Shown here one piece after another: positions 17,771 through 27,210 of a DNA stretch of 64,000 nt. The translations under genes and the position numbers were made by a program. Position 1 is the stretch's first letter. Each line of letters starts with the position of its first letter. The notes beneath the pieces are model-generated. The model made no database searches. It had not been told where the DNA came from and worked only from the letters and a program-made list of their open reading frames with translations. The stretch is from positions 93,086-157,085 of the forward strand of contig CANLCC010000001.1 in the NCBI GenBank assembly GCA_947488815.1. Direction: 5' to 3'. This DNA comes from CAIQIA01 sp945861105 (GTDB lineage Bacteria; Cyanobacteriota; Cyanobacteriia; PCC-6307; Cyanobiaceae).

Positions 17771-20410
17771 GTGGCCGTCCAGGGCAGCCTGTTTCCCGAT
17801 CCCCCGGCCGGGTCGGACGAGCCCGAGGAGGCTCCCGTGCGCCGCCGTTCCCATCCTGGGACGCGGACCCCTCGGACCCCCGCTGAGTCCCCTGAGGACC
17901 CGACGGAGGACGAGGGGCAGGAGGCTGTGACTTCAGCTGCCGAGGCGGATCTGCCCCGCTGGCATCGCCACGATCTGGTGCCGCCGGAGGCGCTGACGCC
18001 GATGCTCCGCCACTACGTCGAGCTCAAGGCGGCCCATCCGGAACGCGTCTTGCTTTACCGGCTCGGTGACTTCTTCGAGTGCTTCTTCGAGGACGCCCTG
18101 CTGGTGTCGCGGACGCTTGAGCTGACCCTCACCGGCAAGGAGGGCGGTCGTGCCGTCGGTCGGGTGCCCATGGCCGGCATTCCCCACCACGCCGCCGAGC
18201 GCTACTGCGCCGAGCTGGTGCGTGGTGGCCATGCCGTCGCCCTCTGCGATCAGCTCGAGACGGCGCCATCCAAGGCTGGCGCCCTGCTGCAACGGGCGGT
18301 GACCCGCGTGCTCACCCCTGGCACCGTGCTGGAGGAGGGTCTGCTTCCCGCCCGCAGCAACAACTGGCTGGCGGCCGTCGTCGCCGGGCCCGAGGGTCCC
18401 TGGGGGCTGGCCGTGGCCGATGTGTCCACCGGCGAGTTCCGCCTCGTGGAGGGGAGCGACGCCGATTCCCTGCGCCAGGAGCTGCAGCAGCTCGACGCGG
18501 CAGAACTGCTGCTGCCGGGGGAGGGCCCCCTGCCGGAGTGGTTGCCTGAACGGCTGCGCTGCACCCGGCCGGGGCGCACCGCCTTTGAACGGGGGGCCGC
18601 CGACCGCTGCCTGCGCCAACGGTTCGGCCTGGCGACCCTGGATGGTCTCGGTCTGGCGGCCTGTCCGCTGGCGCTGCGGGCGGCCGGGGGGCTCGTGGCT
18701 TATCTCGATGACAGCCAGCCCGGCCATACGGTGCCGCTCGAGCGACCGCTGCTGCGAGCCGGCGTTGATGCCCTCGCCGTCGATCCCCAGACCCGCCGCA
18801 ACCTCGAACTCACCGCCACCCAGCGCGATGGCCAGTTCGCCGGCTCCTTGCTCTGGGCCATCGACCGCAGCCTCACCGCCATGGGGGCCCGCTGTCTGCG
18901 GCGCTGGCTTGAGGCGCCGCTGCTGGACCTGGAGGCCATCGAGGAGCGCCAGGAGGCCATCGCCCTGTTCGTGGATCGGCGCCCCCTGCGCCAGGCCATC
19001 CGCCGCCTGCTGCGGCCCATGGGCGACCTGGAACGCCTGGCGGGTCGCTGCGCCGCCGGCAGCGCCGCCGCCCGTGACCTCAATGCCATCGCCGACGGCC
19101 TCGAACGGCTGCCTGCCCTGGCGGAGCTGCTGGCCGAGGCCGCCCGCGGCCACCTGGCGCCGCTGGCCGACCTTGACAGCACCCTGGAGGCCCTGGCGGT
19201 GACGATCCGCCATCGGCTGGTGGATCAGCCACCGTCGACCCTGCTGGAGGGCGGCCTGATCCATGACGGTGTCGATGAGGAGCTGGATGATCTGCGCAAC
19301 CGGCTGGATGAACAGCAGAACTGGCTGGCGGAGGTTGAACGGCGTGAACGTCAGGCCAGCGGCAACGCCAACCTGCGCCTGCAGTTTCACCGCAGCTTCG
19401 GTTATTTCCTCAGCGTCAGCCGGGCGCGGGCGGCGCGGGTGCCGGACCACTGGATCCGCCGTCAGACCCTCAGCAATGAGGAGCGGTTCGTCACTCCTGA
19501 ACTCAAGGAGCGGGAGGGACGCATCCTGCAGCTGCGCAGCCGCTGCCATCAGCGGGAGTACGACCTCTTCAGCGCCCTGCGGACGGAGGTGGGGGAGCAG
19601 GCCGCTCCGATCCGCGCCGCGGCCCGGGGGGTGGCGGCCCTTGATGCCCTCTGTGGCCTGGCCGAACTGGCGGCCACCCAGGGCTACTGCCGACCGCAGC
19701 TGGAGCGCAGCCGCCGCTTCGAGGTGCAGCAGGGTCGGCATCCGGTGGTCGAACAGCTGTTGGTGGACACGGCCTTCGTGGCCAACGACGTGGCCCTCGG
19801 CGCCGGCGAGGCCCCCGATCTGATCGTGCTCACGGGGCCCAACGCCAGCGGCAAGAGCTGTTACCTGCGCCAGATCGGTGTGCTGCAACTGCTGGCCCAG
19901 ATGGGCAGCTGGGTGCCGGCCCGGCGGGCCTGCATCGGTCTGGCGGACCGGGTGTTCACCCGTGTGGGTGCCGTCGACGACCTGGCCAGCGGCCAGTCCA
20001 CCTTTCTGGTGGAGATGGCCGAGACGGCCAACATCCTGCGCCATGCCAGCGACCGTTCGCTGGTGCTGCTCGATGAGATCGGCCGCGGCACCGCCACCTT
20101 CGACGGTCTCTCGATCGCCTGGGCCGTGGCGGAACATCTGGCGCAGGTGCTGCAGGCCCGCACGGTGTTCGCCACCCACTACCACGAGCTCAACGCCCTG
20201 GCGGCCGAACTGGCCAACGTCGCCAATGCCCAGGTGCTGGTCGAGGAGCATCCCGACGGCCTGCGGTTTCTGCATCGCGTCATCCCCGGTGGCGCCAGCC
20301 GCAGCTATGGCATCGAGGTGGCCCGGCTCGCCGGGGTGCCAGCGGCGGTGGTGAACCGGGCGCGCCAGGTGCTGCAGCGCATCGAGGCCGGTCAGCAGCC
20401 GTCCGCCTGA
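17771..20410 (+). CDS. mutS: DNA mismatch repair ATPase MutS
   Basis: Recognises base mismatches and loops and starts repair. Domain I holds LYRLGDFFECFFEDA, where the FxE mismatch-probing residues occur as F-F-E. The clamp and lever domains follow. The C-terminal ATPase has Walker A TGPNASGKSCYLRQ, the STFLVEMAETANILRHA loop, Walker B VLLDEIGRGTATFDG and ATHYHELN. About 879 residues from GTG 17771 (VAVQGSLFPDP). An upstream ATG at 17669 would add an Arg/Pro-rich stretch without family likeness and leave only 42 bases to the divergent psbZ, so I prefer 17771. The end overlaps the facing cobH by 19 bases. Confidence 0.94.
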   Translation: MAVQGSLFPDPPAGSDEPEEAPVRRRSHPGTRTPRTPAESPEDPTEDEGQEAVTSAAEADLPRWHRHDLVPPEALTPMLRHYVELKAAHPERVLLYRLGDFFECFFEDALLVSRTLELTLTGKEGGRAVGRVPMAGIPHHAAERYCAELVRGGHAVALCDQLETAPSKAGALLQRAVTRVLTPGTVLEEGLLPARSNNWLAAVVAGPEGPWGLAVADVSTGEFRLVEGSDADSLRQELQQLDAAELLLPGEGPLPEWLPERLRCTRPGRTAFERGAADRCLRQRFGLATLDGLGLAACPLALRAAGGLVAYLDDSQPGHTVPLERPLLRAGVDALAVDPQTRRNLELTATQRDGQFAGSLLWAIDRSLTAMGARCLRRWLEAPLLDLEAIEERQEAIALFVDRRPLRQAIRRLLRPMGDLERLAGRCAAGSAAARDLNAIADGLERLPALAELLAEAARGHLAPLADLDSTLEALAVTIRHRLVDQPPSTLLEGGLIHDGVDEELDDLRNRLDEQQNWLAEVERRERQASGNANLRLQFHRSFGYFLSVSRARAARVPDHWIRRQTLSNEERFVTPELKEREGRILQLRSRCHQREYDLFSALRTEVGEQAAPIRAAARGVAALDALCGLAELAATQGYCRPQLERSRRFEVQQGRHPVVEQLLVDTAFVANDVALGAGEAPDLIVLTGPNASGKSCYLRQIGVLQLLAQMGSWVPARRACIGLADRVFTRVGAVDDLASGQSTFLVEMAETANILRHASDRSLVLLDEIGRGTATFDGLSIAWAVAEHLAQVLQARTVFATHYHELNALAAELANVANAQVLVEEHPDGLRFLHRVIPGGASRSYGIEVARLAGVPAAVVNRARQVLQRIEAGQQPSA

Positions 20411-21015
20411 GGCCGGTCAAGCCAGGCCCGCCGCAGCAGGGCATTGACCGCCGCCGCCGCCAGCCCTGCGCCGCCGCGGCTGCCCTCCAGCCGGATCTGG
20501 GCCAGGCCACTGGCCGCCAGCCGGCGCTTGCTCTCGGCCACCCCCACGAACCCCACCGGCATGCCCACCACCAGGGCGGGCCGTCCATGGCCTGCCGCGG
20601 CGAGGTCCAGCAGCCGCTCCAGGGCCGTGGGGGCGCTGCCCACCAGCACCACGGCGGCGGGATGGGCCGCCAGCGCCGCCGCCATCCCCGCGGCGCTGCG
20701 GGTGTCACCCACCGCCGCCTGGGGCGGGGCCCAGTCGAGCACGCTGGCCACGGTGTTGCTGAAGCAGCGCCGGGCCATCGGTGCCACCGCCGCCGCCGCC
20801 ATGGCGGTGTCCGTGAGGATCACCGCACCTTCGGCCAGTGCCTTGAGGCCCGCCTGGCAGGCACCGGGCGAGAAGCGCAGCAGTGGTGCCAGGCCGGGGT
20901 CGCCACCGCTGTGCACCACCCGCACCAGCACGTCGTGTTCGGCGGCCGGCAGCCCCGTGGCGCCCAGCCAGCTCTGGATCCGCCGCACGCTTTCCGTGAA
21001 GATCGGATGGTCCAT
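20392..21015 (-). CDS. cobH: Precorrin-8X methylmutase
   Basis: Moves a methyl group from C11 to C12 of the corrin ring in cobalamin (or pseudocobalamin) synthesis, giving hydrogenobyrinate or its cobalt form. The 207 residues match the family: VLVRVVHSGGDPGL with the catalytic His near 34, GAVILTDTAMAAAAV near 63, VGSAPTALERLLDL near 124, and the closing VVGMPVGFVGVAESKR loop. It is also called CbiC in the anaerobic numbering. It lies alone between mutS and holA; another corrin gene, cbiD, is at 60.3 kb. Confidence 0.93.
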   Translation of the reverse strand: MDHPIFTESVRRIQSWLGATGLPAAEHDVLVRVVHSGGDPGLAPLLRFSPGACQAGLKALAEGAVILTDTAMAAAAVAPMARRCFSNTVASVLDWAPPQAAVGDTRSAAGMAAALAAHPAAVVLVGSAPTALERLLDLAAAGHGRPALVVGMPVGFVGVAESKRRLAASGLAQIRLEGSRGGAGLAAAAVNALLRRAWLDRPQADGC

Positions 21016-21026
21016 CGGGTCCGGCC

Positions 21027-22001
21027 ATGCCAGTCCATCTCTACTGGGGGGATGACGAGGCCGCCCGCGAGCGGGCCGTCGAAGCGCTCATCGCCCAGGT
21101 GGTGGACCCGGCCTGGCAGAGCCTCAACCTGAGCCGACTGGACGGTCGCGACCCCGACCAGGCCCTGGGTGCCCTGGCCGAGGCCCGCACGCCACCCCTC
21201 GGCGGTGGGGCCAGGGTCGTGCTGCTGCAGGCCAGTCCCTTCGCCGAACGCTGCCCCGCCGACCTGGCCGAGCGGCTCGAGGCGGATCTGGCCCTGGTGC
21301 CCGACGGCTGCCATCTGGTGCTGACCAGCAGCGGCAAGCCCGATGCCCGTCTGCGCACCACCAAGGCCCTGCGCGCCGTGGCGGAGGAGCGCAGCTTCGT
21401 GCTGCCCACCGTCTGGGATGGGGCCGGCCAGCGGCAGCTGGTGGAACGCATGGCCGCCGACCGGGGCCTGCGGCTCGAGCCCGGTGTGGCTGACGACCTG
21501 GCCGATGCGGTGGGCAGCGACAGCGCCCGGCTGGCGATGGAACTTGAGAAGCTGGATCTGCACGCCGACGGCGGTCCCATTCGTCGGGATGCCGTGGCGG
21601 CCCTGGTGCAGGGCCACAGCCACACCAGCCTGCAGGTGGGCGAGGCGCTGCTGGAGGGCCAGCTGGGGTTGGCGCTGCAGCAGCTGGATGATCTGCTGGC
21701 CGCCAACGAGCCCGCCCTGCGCATTGTGGCCGCCATCGTCGGCCAGCTGCGGGGTTGGTTGTGGGTGAGCCTGCTCGACCAGCAGGGCGAGCAGGACGTG
21801 GCCGTGATCGCCAAGGCCGCCGGCATCGGCAATCCCAAGCGCATCTATGTGCTGCGACGGCAGCTGCGGGGCCGGGGGGCGGGCACCCTGCTGCCGTTGC
21901 TCGAGCAGATGCTCGAGGTGGAGCGCCTGCTCAAGCTGGGCAGCCGACCGGCGGAGGCCTTCCGCGACGGCCTGCTTCCGCTGGCAGCGCAGGGTCGATA
22001 A
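21027..22001 (+). CDS. holA: DNA polymerase III delta subunit
   Basis: Clamp-loader subunit that opens the beta clamp. The 324 residues follow the HolA pattern: N-terminal PVHLYWGDDEAARERAVEAL, then LVLTSSGKPDARLRTTKAL near 101, VSDLADAVGSDSARLAMELEKL-like region near 155, and C-terminal QLDDLLAANEPALRIVAAIV plus LRRQLRGRGAGTLLPLLEQM collar. It starts 11 bases from the divergent cobH start. The delta-prime/tau partner dnaX is at 37 kb. Confidence 0.9.
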   Translation: MPVHLYWGDDEAARERAVEALIAQVVDPAWQSLNLSRLDGRDPDQALGALAEARTPPLGGGARVVLLQASPFAERCPADLAERLEADLALVPDGCHLVLTSSGKPDARLRTTKALRAVAEERSFVLPTVWDGAGQRQLVERMAADRGLRLEPGVADDLADAVGSDSARLAMELEKLDLHADGGPIRRDAVAALVQGHSHTSLQVGEALLEGQLGLALQQLDDLLAANEPALRIVAAIVGQLRGWLWVSLLDQQGEQDVAVIAKAAGIGNPKRIYVLRRQLRGRGAGTLLPLLEQMLEVERLLKLGSRPAEAFRDGLLPLAAQGR

Positions 22002-22026
22002 TTCACGGTTGGCAGATTCACGGCAG

Positions 22027-23832
22027 ATGGCGCTGCTGGTTCAGAAGTACGGCGGCACTTCCGTCGGCAGCGTCGAGCGCATCCGGGCCGTGGCCCGGCG
22101 GGTGGCCGACACGCGCGCCGACGGCCATGACGTCGTGGTGGTGGTGTCGGCCATGGGCCACAGCACCGATGAGCTGATGGCCCAGGCCCTCGCCATCACA
22201 GCGGAGCCGCCCCAGCGGGAGCTCGACATGCTGCTGGCCACCGGTGAACAGGTGTCCATCGCCCTGCTGGCCATGGCGCTGCAGGCCGAAGGGGTGCCGG
22301 CGGTGTCGATGACCGGCCCGCAGGTGGGCATCGTCACCGAGTCGACCCATGGCCGGGCCCGCATCCTTGAAGTGCGCACCGAGCGGCTGCAGCGGCGGTT
22401 GCAGGACGGGCAGGTGGTGGTGGTGGCGGGCTTCCAGGGCACCTCGGCAGGCAGTGGCGGCACCCCCGAGATCACCACCCTCGGCCGGGGCGGGTCCGAC
22501 ACCTCGGCGGTGGCCCTGGCGGCGGCCCTGGGGGCCGAGGCCTGTGAGATCTACACCGACGTGCCGGGGGTGCTCACCACCGACCCCCGCAAGGTGCCCG
22601 ACGCCCAGCTGATGGAGCAGGTGTCGTGCGACGAGATGCTGGAACTCGCCAGCCTCGGCGCCGCGGTCCTCCATCCCCGGGCCGTCGAGATCGCCCGCAA
22701 CTACGCCGTTCCCCTGGTGGTCCGTTCCAGCTGGACCGACGGTCCCGGCACCCGGCTGTTCAGCCGCAGTGGCCGTCGGGTCGGCCGCGAGGGCCTCGAG
22801 CTGGGCAAGCCGGTCGATGGCGCCGAGCTGCTCGAGCACCAGGCGGTGCTGGCCCTGGCCCATGTGCCTGACCATCCGGGGATGGCCGCCCGGCTGTTCG
22901 AGGCCCTGTCGAGCGAGGGATTGAGCGTCGATCTGATCGTGCAGGCCACCCACGAGGGCAACAGCAACGACATCGCTTTCACCCTCGACAGCGCTGACCT
23001 GCCCCGGGCGGAGGCCGTCTGCCGCGCCCTGCTCGGTGACAGCGGTGAACTGCGGGCGGAAGCCGGCCTGGCGAAGCTCAGCATCGCCGGTGCCGGCATC
23101 CTCGGCCGCCCCGGCGTGGCCGCCCGTCTGTTCGACAGCCTGGGACGGGTGGGCATCTCCTTGCGGATGATCGCCACCAGTGAAGTCAGGGTCAGCTGCC
23201 TGATCCAGGGGGACCAGGGCGACAAGGCCCTGCGCACCGCCGCCCAGGCCTTTGAACTCGAGGAGCACCAGCTGCACCACAACCCCGCCCCCGGCGGCGT
23301 GGGGGAGCCCGAGGTGCGCGGGGTGGCCCTCGACAACGGTCAGGCCCAGCTCACGGTCACCAACGTGCCCGATCGCCCCGGTTCCGCAGCCCAGCTCTGC
23401 CGCGTGCTGGCCGATGCGGGCCTGAGCCTCGACACCATCGTCCAGTCGGAGCGCCGGCGCCAGACTGCCGCAGGCCCCAGCCGCGACATTGCCTTCACCC
23501 TGCCCCGGGTCGACCGGGAGCGGGCCCGTGCGGCCCTTCAGCCCCTGCTGCAGCAGTGGGGCGAGGCTGTGCTGGCAGAGGGACCCGCCATCGCCCGCGT
23601 CAGTGCCGTGGGGGCTGGCATGCCCGCGACCGCCGGCACGGCGGCACGCATGTTCCGCGCCCTGGCTGACGGTGGCGTCAACATCGAGATGATTGCCACC
23701 AGCGAGATCCGCATCAGCTGCGTCGTCGCCGAGGCCGATGGCATCCCGGCCCTGAGGGCGGTGCATGGGGCCTTCGGTCTGGGGGGGCAGCTGCGGCACC
23801 GGGCCGAGGGCACCGAAGCGCCTCAGGCCTGA
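22027..23832 (+). CDS. lysC: Aspartate kinase with four ACT domains
   Basis: Phosphorylates aspartate, the entry step to lysine, threonine and methionine; dapA and asd of the same pathway are at 30.7-32.6 kb. The kinase half starts MALLVQKYGGTSVG and has VVVVVSAMGHSTD, FQGTSAGSGGTPEITTLGRG and YTDVPGVLTTDPR. The 601-residue chain is long because the C-terminal half carries two ACT pairs in tandem (VPDHPGMAARLF, AGILGRPGVAARLFDSL, VPDRPGSAAQLC, AGMPATAGTAARMF), the known cyanobacterial form with feedback control by amino acids. ATG 22027 is the family start. The end overlaps uvrB by 10 bases. Confidence 0.95.
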   Translation: MALLVQKYGGTSVGSVERIRAVARRVADTRADGHDVVVVVSAMGHSTDELMAQALAITAEPPQRELDMLLATGEQVSIALLAMALQAEGVPAVSMTGPQVGIVTESTHGRARILEVRTERLQRRLQDGQVVVVAGFQGTSAGSGGTPEITTLGRGGSDTSAVALAAALGAEACEIYTDVPGVLTTDPRKVPDAQLMEQVSCDEMLELASLGAAVLHPRAVEIARNYAVPLVVRSSWTDGPGTRLFSRSGRRVGREGLELGKPVDGAELLEHQAVLALAHVPDHPGMAARLFEALSSEGLSVDLIVQATHEGNSNDIAFTLDSADLPRAEAVCRALLGDSGELRAEAGLAKLSIAGAGILGRPGVAARLFDSLGRVGISLRMIATSEVRVSCLIQGDQGDKALRTAAQAFELEEHQLHHNPAPGGVGEPEVRGVALDNGQAQLTVTNVPDRPGSAAQLCRVLADAGLSLDTIVQSERRRQTAAGPSRDIAFTLPRVDRERARAALQPLLQQWGEAVLAEGPAIARVSAVGAGMPATAGTAARMFRALADGGVNIEMIATSEIRISCVVAEADGIPALRAVHGAFGLGGQLRHRAEGTEAPQA

Positions 23833-25829
23833 CCCACCAGTTTCTGCCGTAGCTGGCGGATGCGGTCGCGCAGGTTGGCCGCCTGCTCGAAGTCGAGGCG
23901 GGCTGCCGCCTCCTTCATGCGGTCCTCAAGCTGGCTGATCAGTTCGGGCAGCGCCTCCAGCGGCACGGCGTCCTGCTGCGCTTCCTCGACGGCCTCCTCG
24001 AGCTGGTCGTCGTTCAGCTTCCGGGACAGCTCGAGGAACGCCAGGATCGGGTTGTGGGTTGATTTTGTGCCGGCGGCCGTGGGGGTGATGCCGTGGCGTT
24101 CGTTGTAGGCCTCCTGGATCGCCCGCCGCCGTTCGGTCTCGCCGATCGCCTTGGCCATCGAGTCGGTGAGCGTGTCGGCATAGAGCAGCGCCATCCCCTG
24201 CACATGGCGGGCGGCCCGACCGATGGTCTGGATCAGCGACCGTTCCGCCCGCAGGAAGCCTTCCTTGTCAGCGTCCAGGATCGCCACCAGCGAGACCTCC
24301 GGCAGGTCGAGCCCCTCCCGCAGCAGGTTCACCCCCACCAGCACGTCGTATTCACCACGGCGCAGGTCCTGGATGATCTCGATCCGTTCGATCGAGTGCA
24401 CCTCTGAGTGCAGGTAGCGCACCCGCACTCCATGTTCGGCCAGATAGTCGGTGAGGTCCTCGGCCATGCGCTTGGTCAGGGTCGTCACCAGCACCCGCTC
24501 CGACCGTTCGGCCCGTTCGCGGATCTCCCCCAGCAGGTCATCCACCTGGCCATGGGTGGGTCGCACCTCCACCACCGGGTCCAGCACCCCCGTGGGCCTG
24601 ATCACCTGCTCCACCACCGAGCCTTCGCTGCGGGTCAGCTCCCAGTCCCCCGGCGTGGCGCTGACGAAGATCGTCTGCCGCGCCTTCGTCCAGAACTCGT
24701 CGGCCTTGAGCGGCCGGTTGTCGGCGGCACTGGGGAGGCGGAAGCCATGGTCGATCAACACCTGCTTGCGCGAGCGATCGCCGTTGTACATGGCCTGCAG
24801 CTGGGAACAGGTGACATGGCTTTCGTCGATCACGAGCAGCCAGTCTTCCGGGAAGTAGTCGATCAGGCACTCGGGTGGGGTGCCTGCCTCGCGGCCGGCC
24901 AGATGGCGGGCGTAGTTCTCGACGCCATTGCAGTACCCCACCTGCTGCAGCATCTCGAGGTCGTAGGTGGTGCGCTGCTCCAGCCGCTGCGCCTCCAGCA
25001 GACGGCCTTCGAGCTGCAGCTGCTCGAGCCGTTCGCGCAGTTCGGCACGGATGGCGCCGATGGCCGTGTCGAGCCGCTCCTTCGGGGTCACGAAGTGCTT
25101 GGCGGGGTAGATGTTGATCGCCTCCAGGCTCTGCAGAATCTCGCCCGTGGTGGGATCCACGTAGCGGATGGCCTCCACCTCATCTCCGAACAGTTCGATC
25201 CGCACCAGCCGGTCTTCGTAGGCCGGCCCGATCTCCAGCACATCCCCCTTCACCCGGAAGCGTCCACGGGCGATTTCGGTGTCATTGCGGCTGTACTGGT
25301 TGTTGACCAGTTCCCGCAGGGAGCGGCGCAGGTCAAGGCCATCACCCACCCGGAAAGGCACGGCAGCCTTGAGGTATTCGGAGGGGATGCCGAGACCGTA
25401 GATGCAGCTGATCGACGCCACCACGATCACGTCGCGGCGTTCGAACAGGGAGCGGGTGGCCGAGTGCCGCAACATGTCGATCTCTTCGTTGATCGAGGCG
25501 GTCTTGGCGATGTAAGTGTCCGAGACGGGCACATAGGCCTCGGGCTGGTAATAGTCGTAGTACGAGATGAAATATTCGACGGCATTATGGGGAAAGAACT
25601 GGCGCAGCTCGTTGCACAACTGGGCCGCCAGGGTCTTGTTGTGGGCCAGCACCAGCGTTGGCCGACCGGTCTTCGCGATCACGTTGGCGATCGTGAAGGT
25701 CTTGCCGGTGCCCGTCGCCCCCAGCAGCGTCTGATAACGCTTGCCATCCTCGACGCCATCGATCAGGCCGGCGATGGCCGTCGGTTGGTCGCCGCTGGGG
25801 CTGTAGGGGGCTTCGAGCGCGAAGGTCAC
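23823..25829 (-). CDS. uvrB: Excinuclease ABC subunit B
   Basis: DNA-damage verifying helicase-like subunit of nucleotide excision repair. Walker A GATGTGKTFT, the beta-hairpin region with YYDYYQPEAYVP, SCIYGLG, LLVIDESHVT (DEAD-like), VGVNLLREGLDLPEVSLVAILDADKEGF and QTIGRAARH are all present. The C-terminal UVR motif LEDRMKEAAARLDFEQAANLRD binds UvrC. I start at GTG 25829 (VTFALEAPYSPSGDQPTAI), matching the family N-terminus, giving about 668 residues. An in-frame ATG at 25898 adds an unlikely leader. Confidence 0.95.
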   Translation of the reverse strand: MTFALEAPYSPSGDQPTAIAGLIDGVEDGKRYQTLLGATGTGKTFTIANVIAKTGRPTLVLAHNKTLAAQLCNELRQFFPHNAVEYFISYYDYYQPEAYVPVSDTYIAKTASINEEIDMLRHSATRSLFERRDVIVVASISCIYGLGIPSEYLKAAVPFRVGDGLDLRRSLRELVNNQYSRNDTEIARGRFRVKGDVLEIGPAYEDRLVRIELFGDEVEAIRYVDPTTGEILQSLEAINIYPAKHFVTPKERLDTAIGAIRAELRERLEQLQLEGRLLEAQRLEQRTTYDLEMLQQVGYCNGVENYARHLAGREAGTPPECLIDYFPEDWLLVIDESHVTCSQLQAMYNGDRSRKQVLIDHGFRLPSAADNRPLKADEFWTKARQTIFVSATPGDWELTRSEGSVVEQVIRPTGVLDPVVEVRPTHGQVDDLLGEIRERAERSERVLVTTLTKRMAEDLTDYLAEHGVRVRYLHSEVHSIERIEIIQDLRRGEYDVLVGVNLLREGLDLPEVSLVAILDADKEGFLRAERSLIQTIGRAARHVQGMALLYADTLTDSMAKAIGETERRRAIQEAYNERHGITPTAAGTKSTHNPILAFLELSRKLNDDQLEEAVEEAQQDAVPLEALPELISQLEDRMKEAAARLDFEQAANLRDRIRQLRQKLVGQA

Positions 25830-25881
25830 GCCGGCGCACCGGAGAGGGACGCCGACTTTAGTCAGGTCGGACGGTGGGCGG

Positions 25882-26310
25882 TCAGGCCACCGGGGCACCG
25901 ACGAGGCCGTGCATGGCGCGGGTGTAGCTCACGTCCAGGCCCAGCAGCCGCAGCACGATCGTGCTGATGATGCTGTAGGCGAGGGCACCGAGGATGGCGC
26001 TGAGGATGCCGTTCTTGAGGCGGAAGCCCTGGATCAGCCAGGCCGCCAGGGCGAACAGCAGGACCGTGATGATCCAGTTGTAAAGCATGCTCACCGGCTG
26101 GATGAGACCACCCAGGCTGGTGAGGGCCCAGGGCAGCGCCAGCAGGGCTTTGAGGGGCAGCACCAGCAGGGTGCCGAGCAGACCGATCACCACTGCCGAC
26201 AGCAGGGCGACCTGGAAGTTCGCCATCTCCACCCCCAGGGGCAGGTAGGAGATGAGCAGGAGGATCAGGGCACGGATCGGCCACTGGATCAGCCAGACAA
26301 GACCACCCAT
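25882..26310 (-). CDS. Phage holin family / four-helix membrane protein
   Basis: A 142-residue integral membrane protein. Four hydrophobic stretches are clear: WLIQWPIRALILLLISYLPL, FQVALLSAVVIGLLGTLLVL, MLYNWIITVLLFALAAWLIQG and ILSAILGALAYSIISTIVLR. The pattern with GFRLKNGILSAILGALAYS matches the conserved cyanobacterial 'phage holin family' (Mycobact_4 TM) proteins, which despite the name are not known to lyse cells. It follows uvrB upstream on the same strand. Its role is unknown. Confidence 0.75.
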   Translation of the reverse strand: MGGLVWLIQWPIRALILLLISYLPLGVEMANFQVALLSAVVIGLLGTLLVLPLKALLALPWALTSLGGLIQPVSMLYNWIITVLLFALAAWLIQGFRLKNGILSAILGALAYSIISTIVLRLLGLDVSYTRAMHGLVGAPVA

Positions 26311-26439
26311 TGATCGGAAATGTTCGCCCCCGGACAGTACTGAGATCCATCGGGGGCAGTGCGTGCCTTCCGGAAGGGTTCACCATTGCGGCAGGTCCCG
26401 CTGGTGCTTCCTGGGATGGGCGGTCAGACCGATGGGCCG

Positions 26440-27195
26440 TCAGACCCTTGCCGCTGTGGCGGCGAGGTCGAGGGCCTCCCTCAGGCTGCGCACCACGGCC
26501 ACCATGGCCAGCTCATCGGTGAGTCGGTTGACGGCAGAGCCGACACCGATGCCGCTGGCCCCCGCGGCCCGGGCGAGCGGCACGGTGACCGCCGACAGCC
26601 CCGAGGCGCAGAGGACCGGCACGTCGACGGCGCGGCTGATGGTGTGGGCGGCGGCCAGGGTGGGGGCGGCCTTCTCGATCAGGCCGAGCACACCGGGGCT
26701 GACGGGGCGGGCGCCGCAGCCGCCCTCGGTCTGGATCAGGTCAGCGCCGGCAGCCACCAGGTCCACCGCCAGCCGTTCCTGCCGGTCGAGGGGCAGGTGG
26801 TGGGGGACCGTCACCGACAGGGGCACACCGGGCAGCAGCAGCCGGCTGCGGCGGGTCAGGGCGAGCACCTCTTCTGCCTCGAAGGTGCGCCCCTGGGCGT
26901 AGAAGCTGTCGTAGTTGCCGATCTCCACCAGCACGGCCCCGGCGTCAACGGCGGCGGGGAACAGCTCGGGGTCCACGGCCGACACGGCCACGGGCACGCC
27001 GGAGGCTGCGGCAAGGCGCACCAGGGTCGGGTCGCAGGCGATGTCGAGCAGGTCAGCGCCGCCGGCGGCTCCGGCCCTCGCCACCCGATCCACGCTGGCG
27101 GCATCGAAGTTCGCCAGCCCGGCGATCAGCTTGAACAGCCGCCGCTCGGCGAGGGCACGCTGCAGGTGGCTTGGCAGGCTGGCGAGAGGGGACAT
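26440..27195 (-). CDS. ycf23: DUF561 / Ycf23-like protein
   Basis: A 251-residue TIM-barrel-like protein conserved in cyanobacteria and red algal plastids (Ycf23), of unknown function. It begins MSPLASLPSHLQRALAERRL and shows KLIAGLANFDAASVDRVARA, GADLLDIACDPTLVRLAA, VLVEIGNYDSFYAQGRTF and GADLIQTEGGCGARPVSPG, ending with VGSAVNRLTDELAMV. The repeating beta-alpha pattern and the TEGG loop suggest a phosphate-binding barrel. ATG 27195 was chosen because the family likeness starts there; the frame is open further but codes for a low-complexity shadow. It is divergent from tilS by only 15 bases. Confidence 0.8.
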   Translation of the reverse strand: MSPLASLPSHLQRALAERRLFKLIAGLANFDAASVDRVARAGAAGGADLLDIACDPTLVRLAAASGVPVAVSAVDPELFPAAVDAGAVLVEIGNYDSFYAQGRTFEAEEVLALTRRSRLLLPGVPLSVTVPHHLPLDRQERLAVDLVAAGADLIQTEGGCGARPVSPGVLGLIEKAAPTLAAAHTISRAVDVPVLCASGLSAVTVPLARAAGASGIGVGSAVNRLTDELAMVAVVRSLREALDLAATAARV

Positions 27196-27210
27196 GCCGC
27201 GGAAAGACGC

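Noticed and set aside
17933..20275. A 780-codon open frame on the minus strand opposite mutS
   Set aside because: It is the antisense shadow of a GC-rich gene; its translation is Gly/Gln/His-rich with no domain, whereas the plus-strand frame is an obvious MutS.
20392..21132. Second frame on the plus strand opposite cobH as a separate gene
   Set aside because: Ala/Arg/Ser-rich translation without motif; CobH fits fully on the minus strand.
22018..23799. Long minus-strand frame opposite aspartate kinase, and 24408-25967 plus opposite uvrB
   Set aside because: Same effect of high third-position GC; no start signal and no family likeness.
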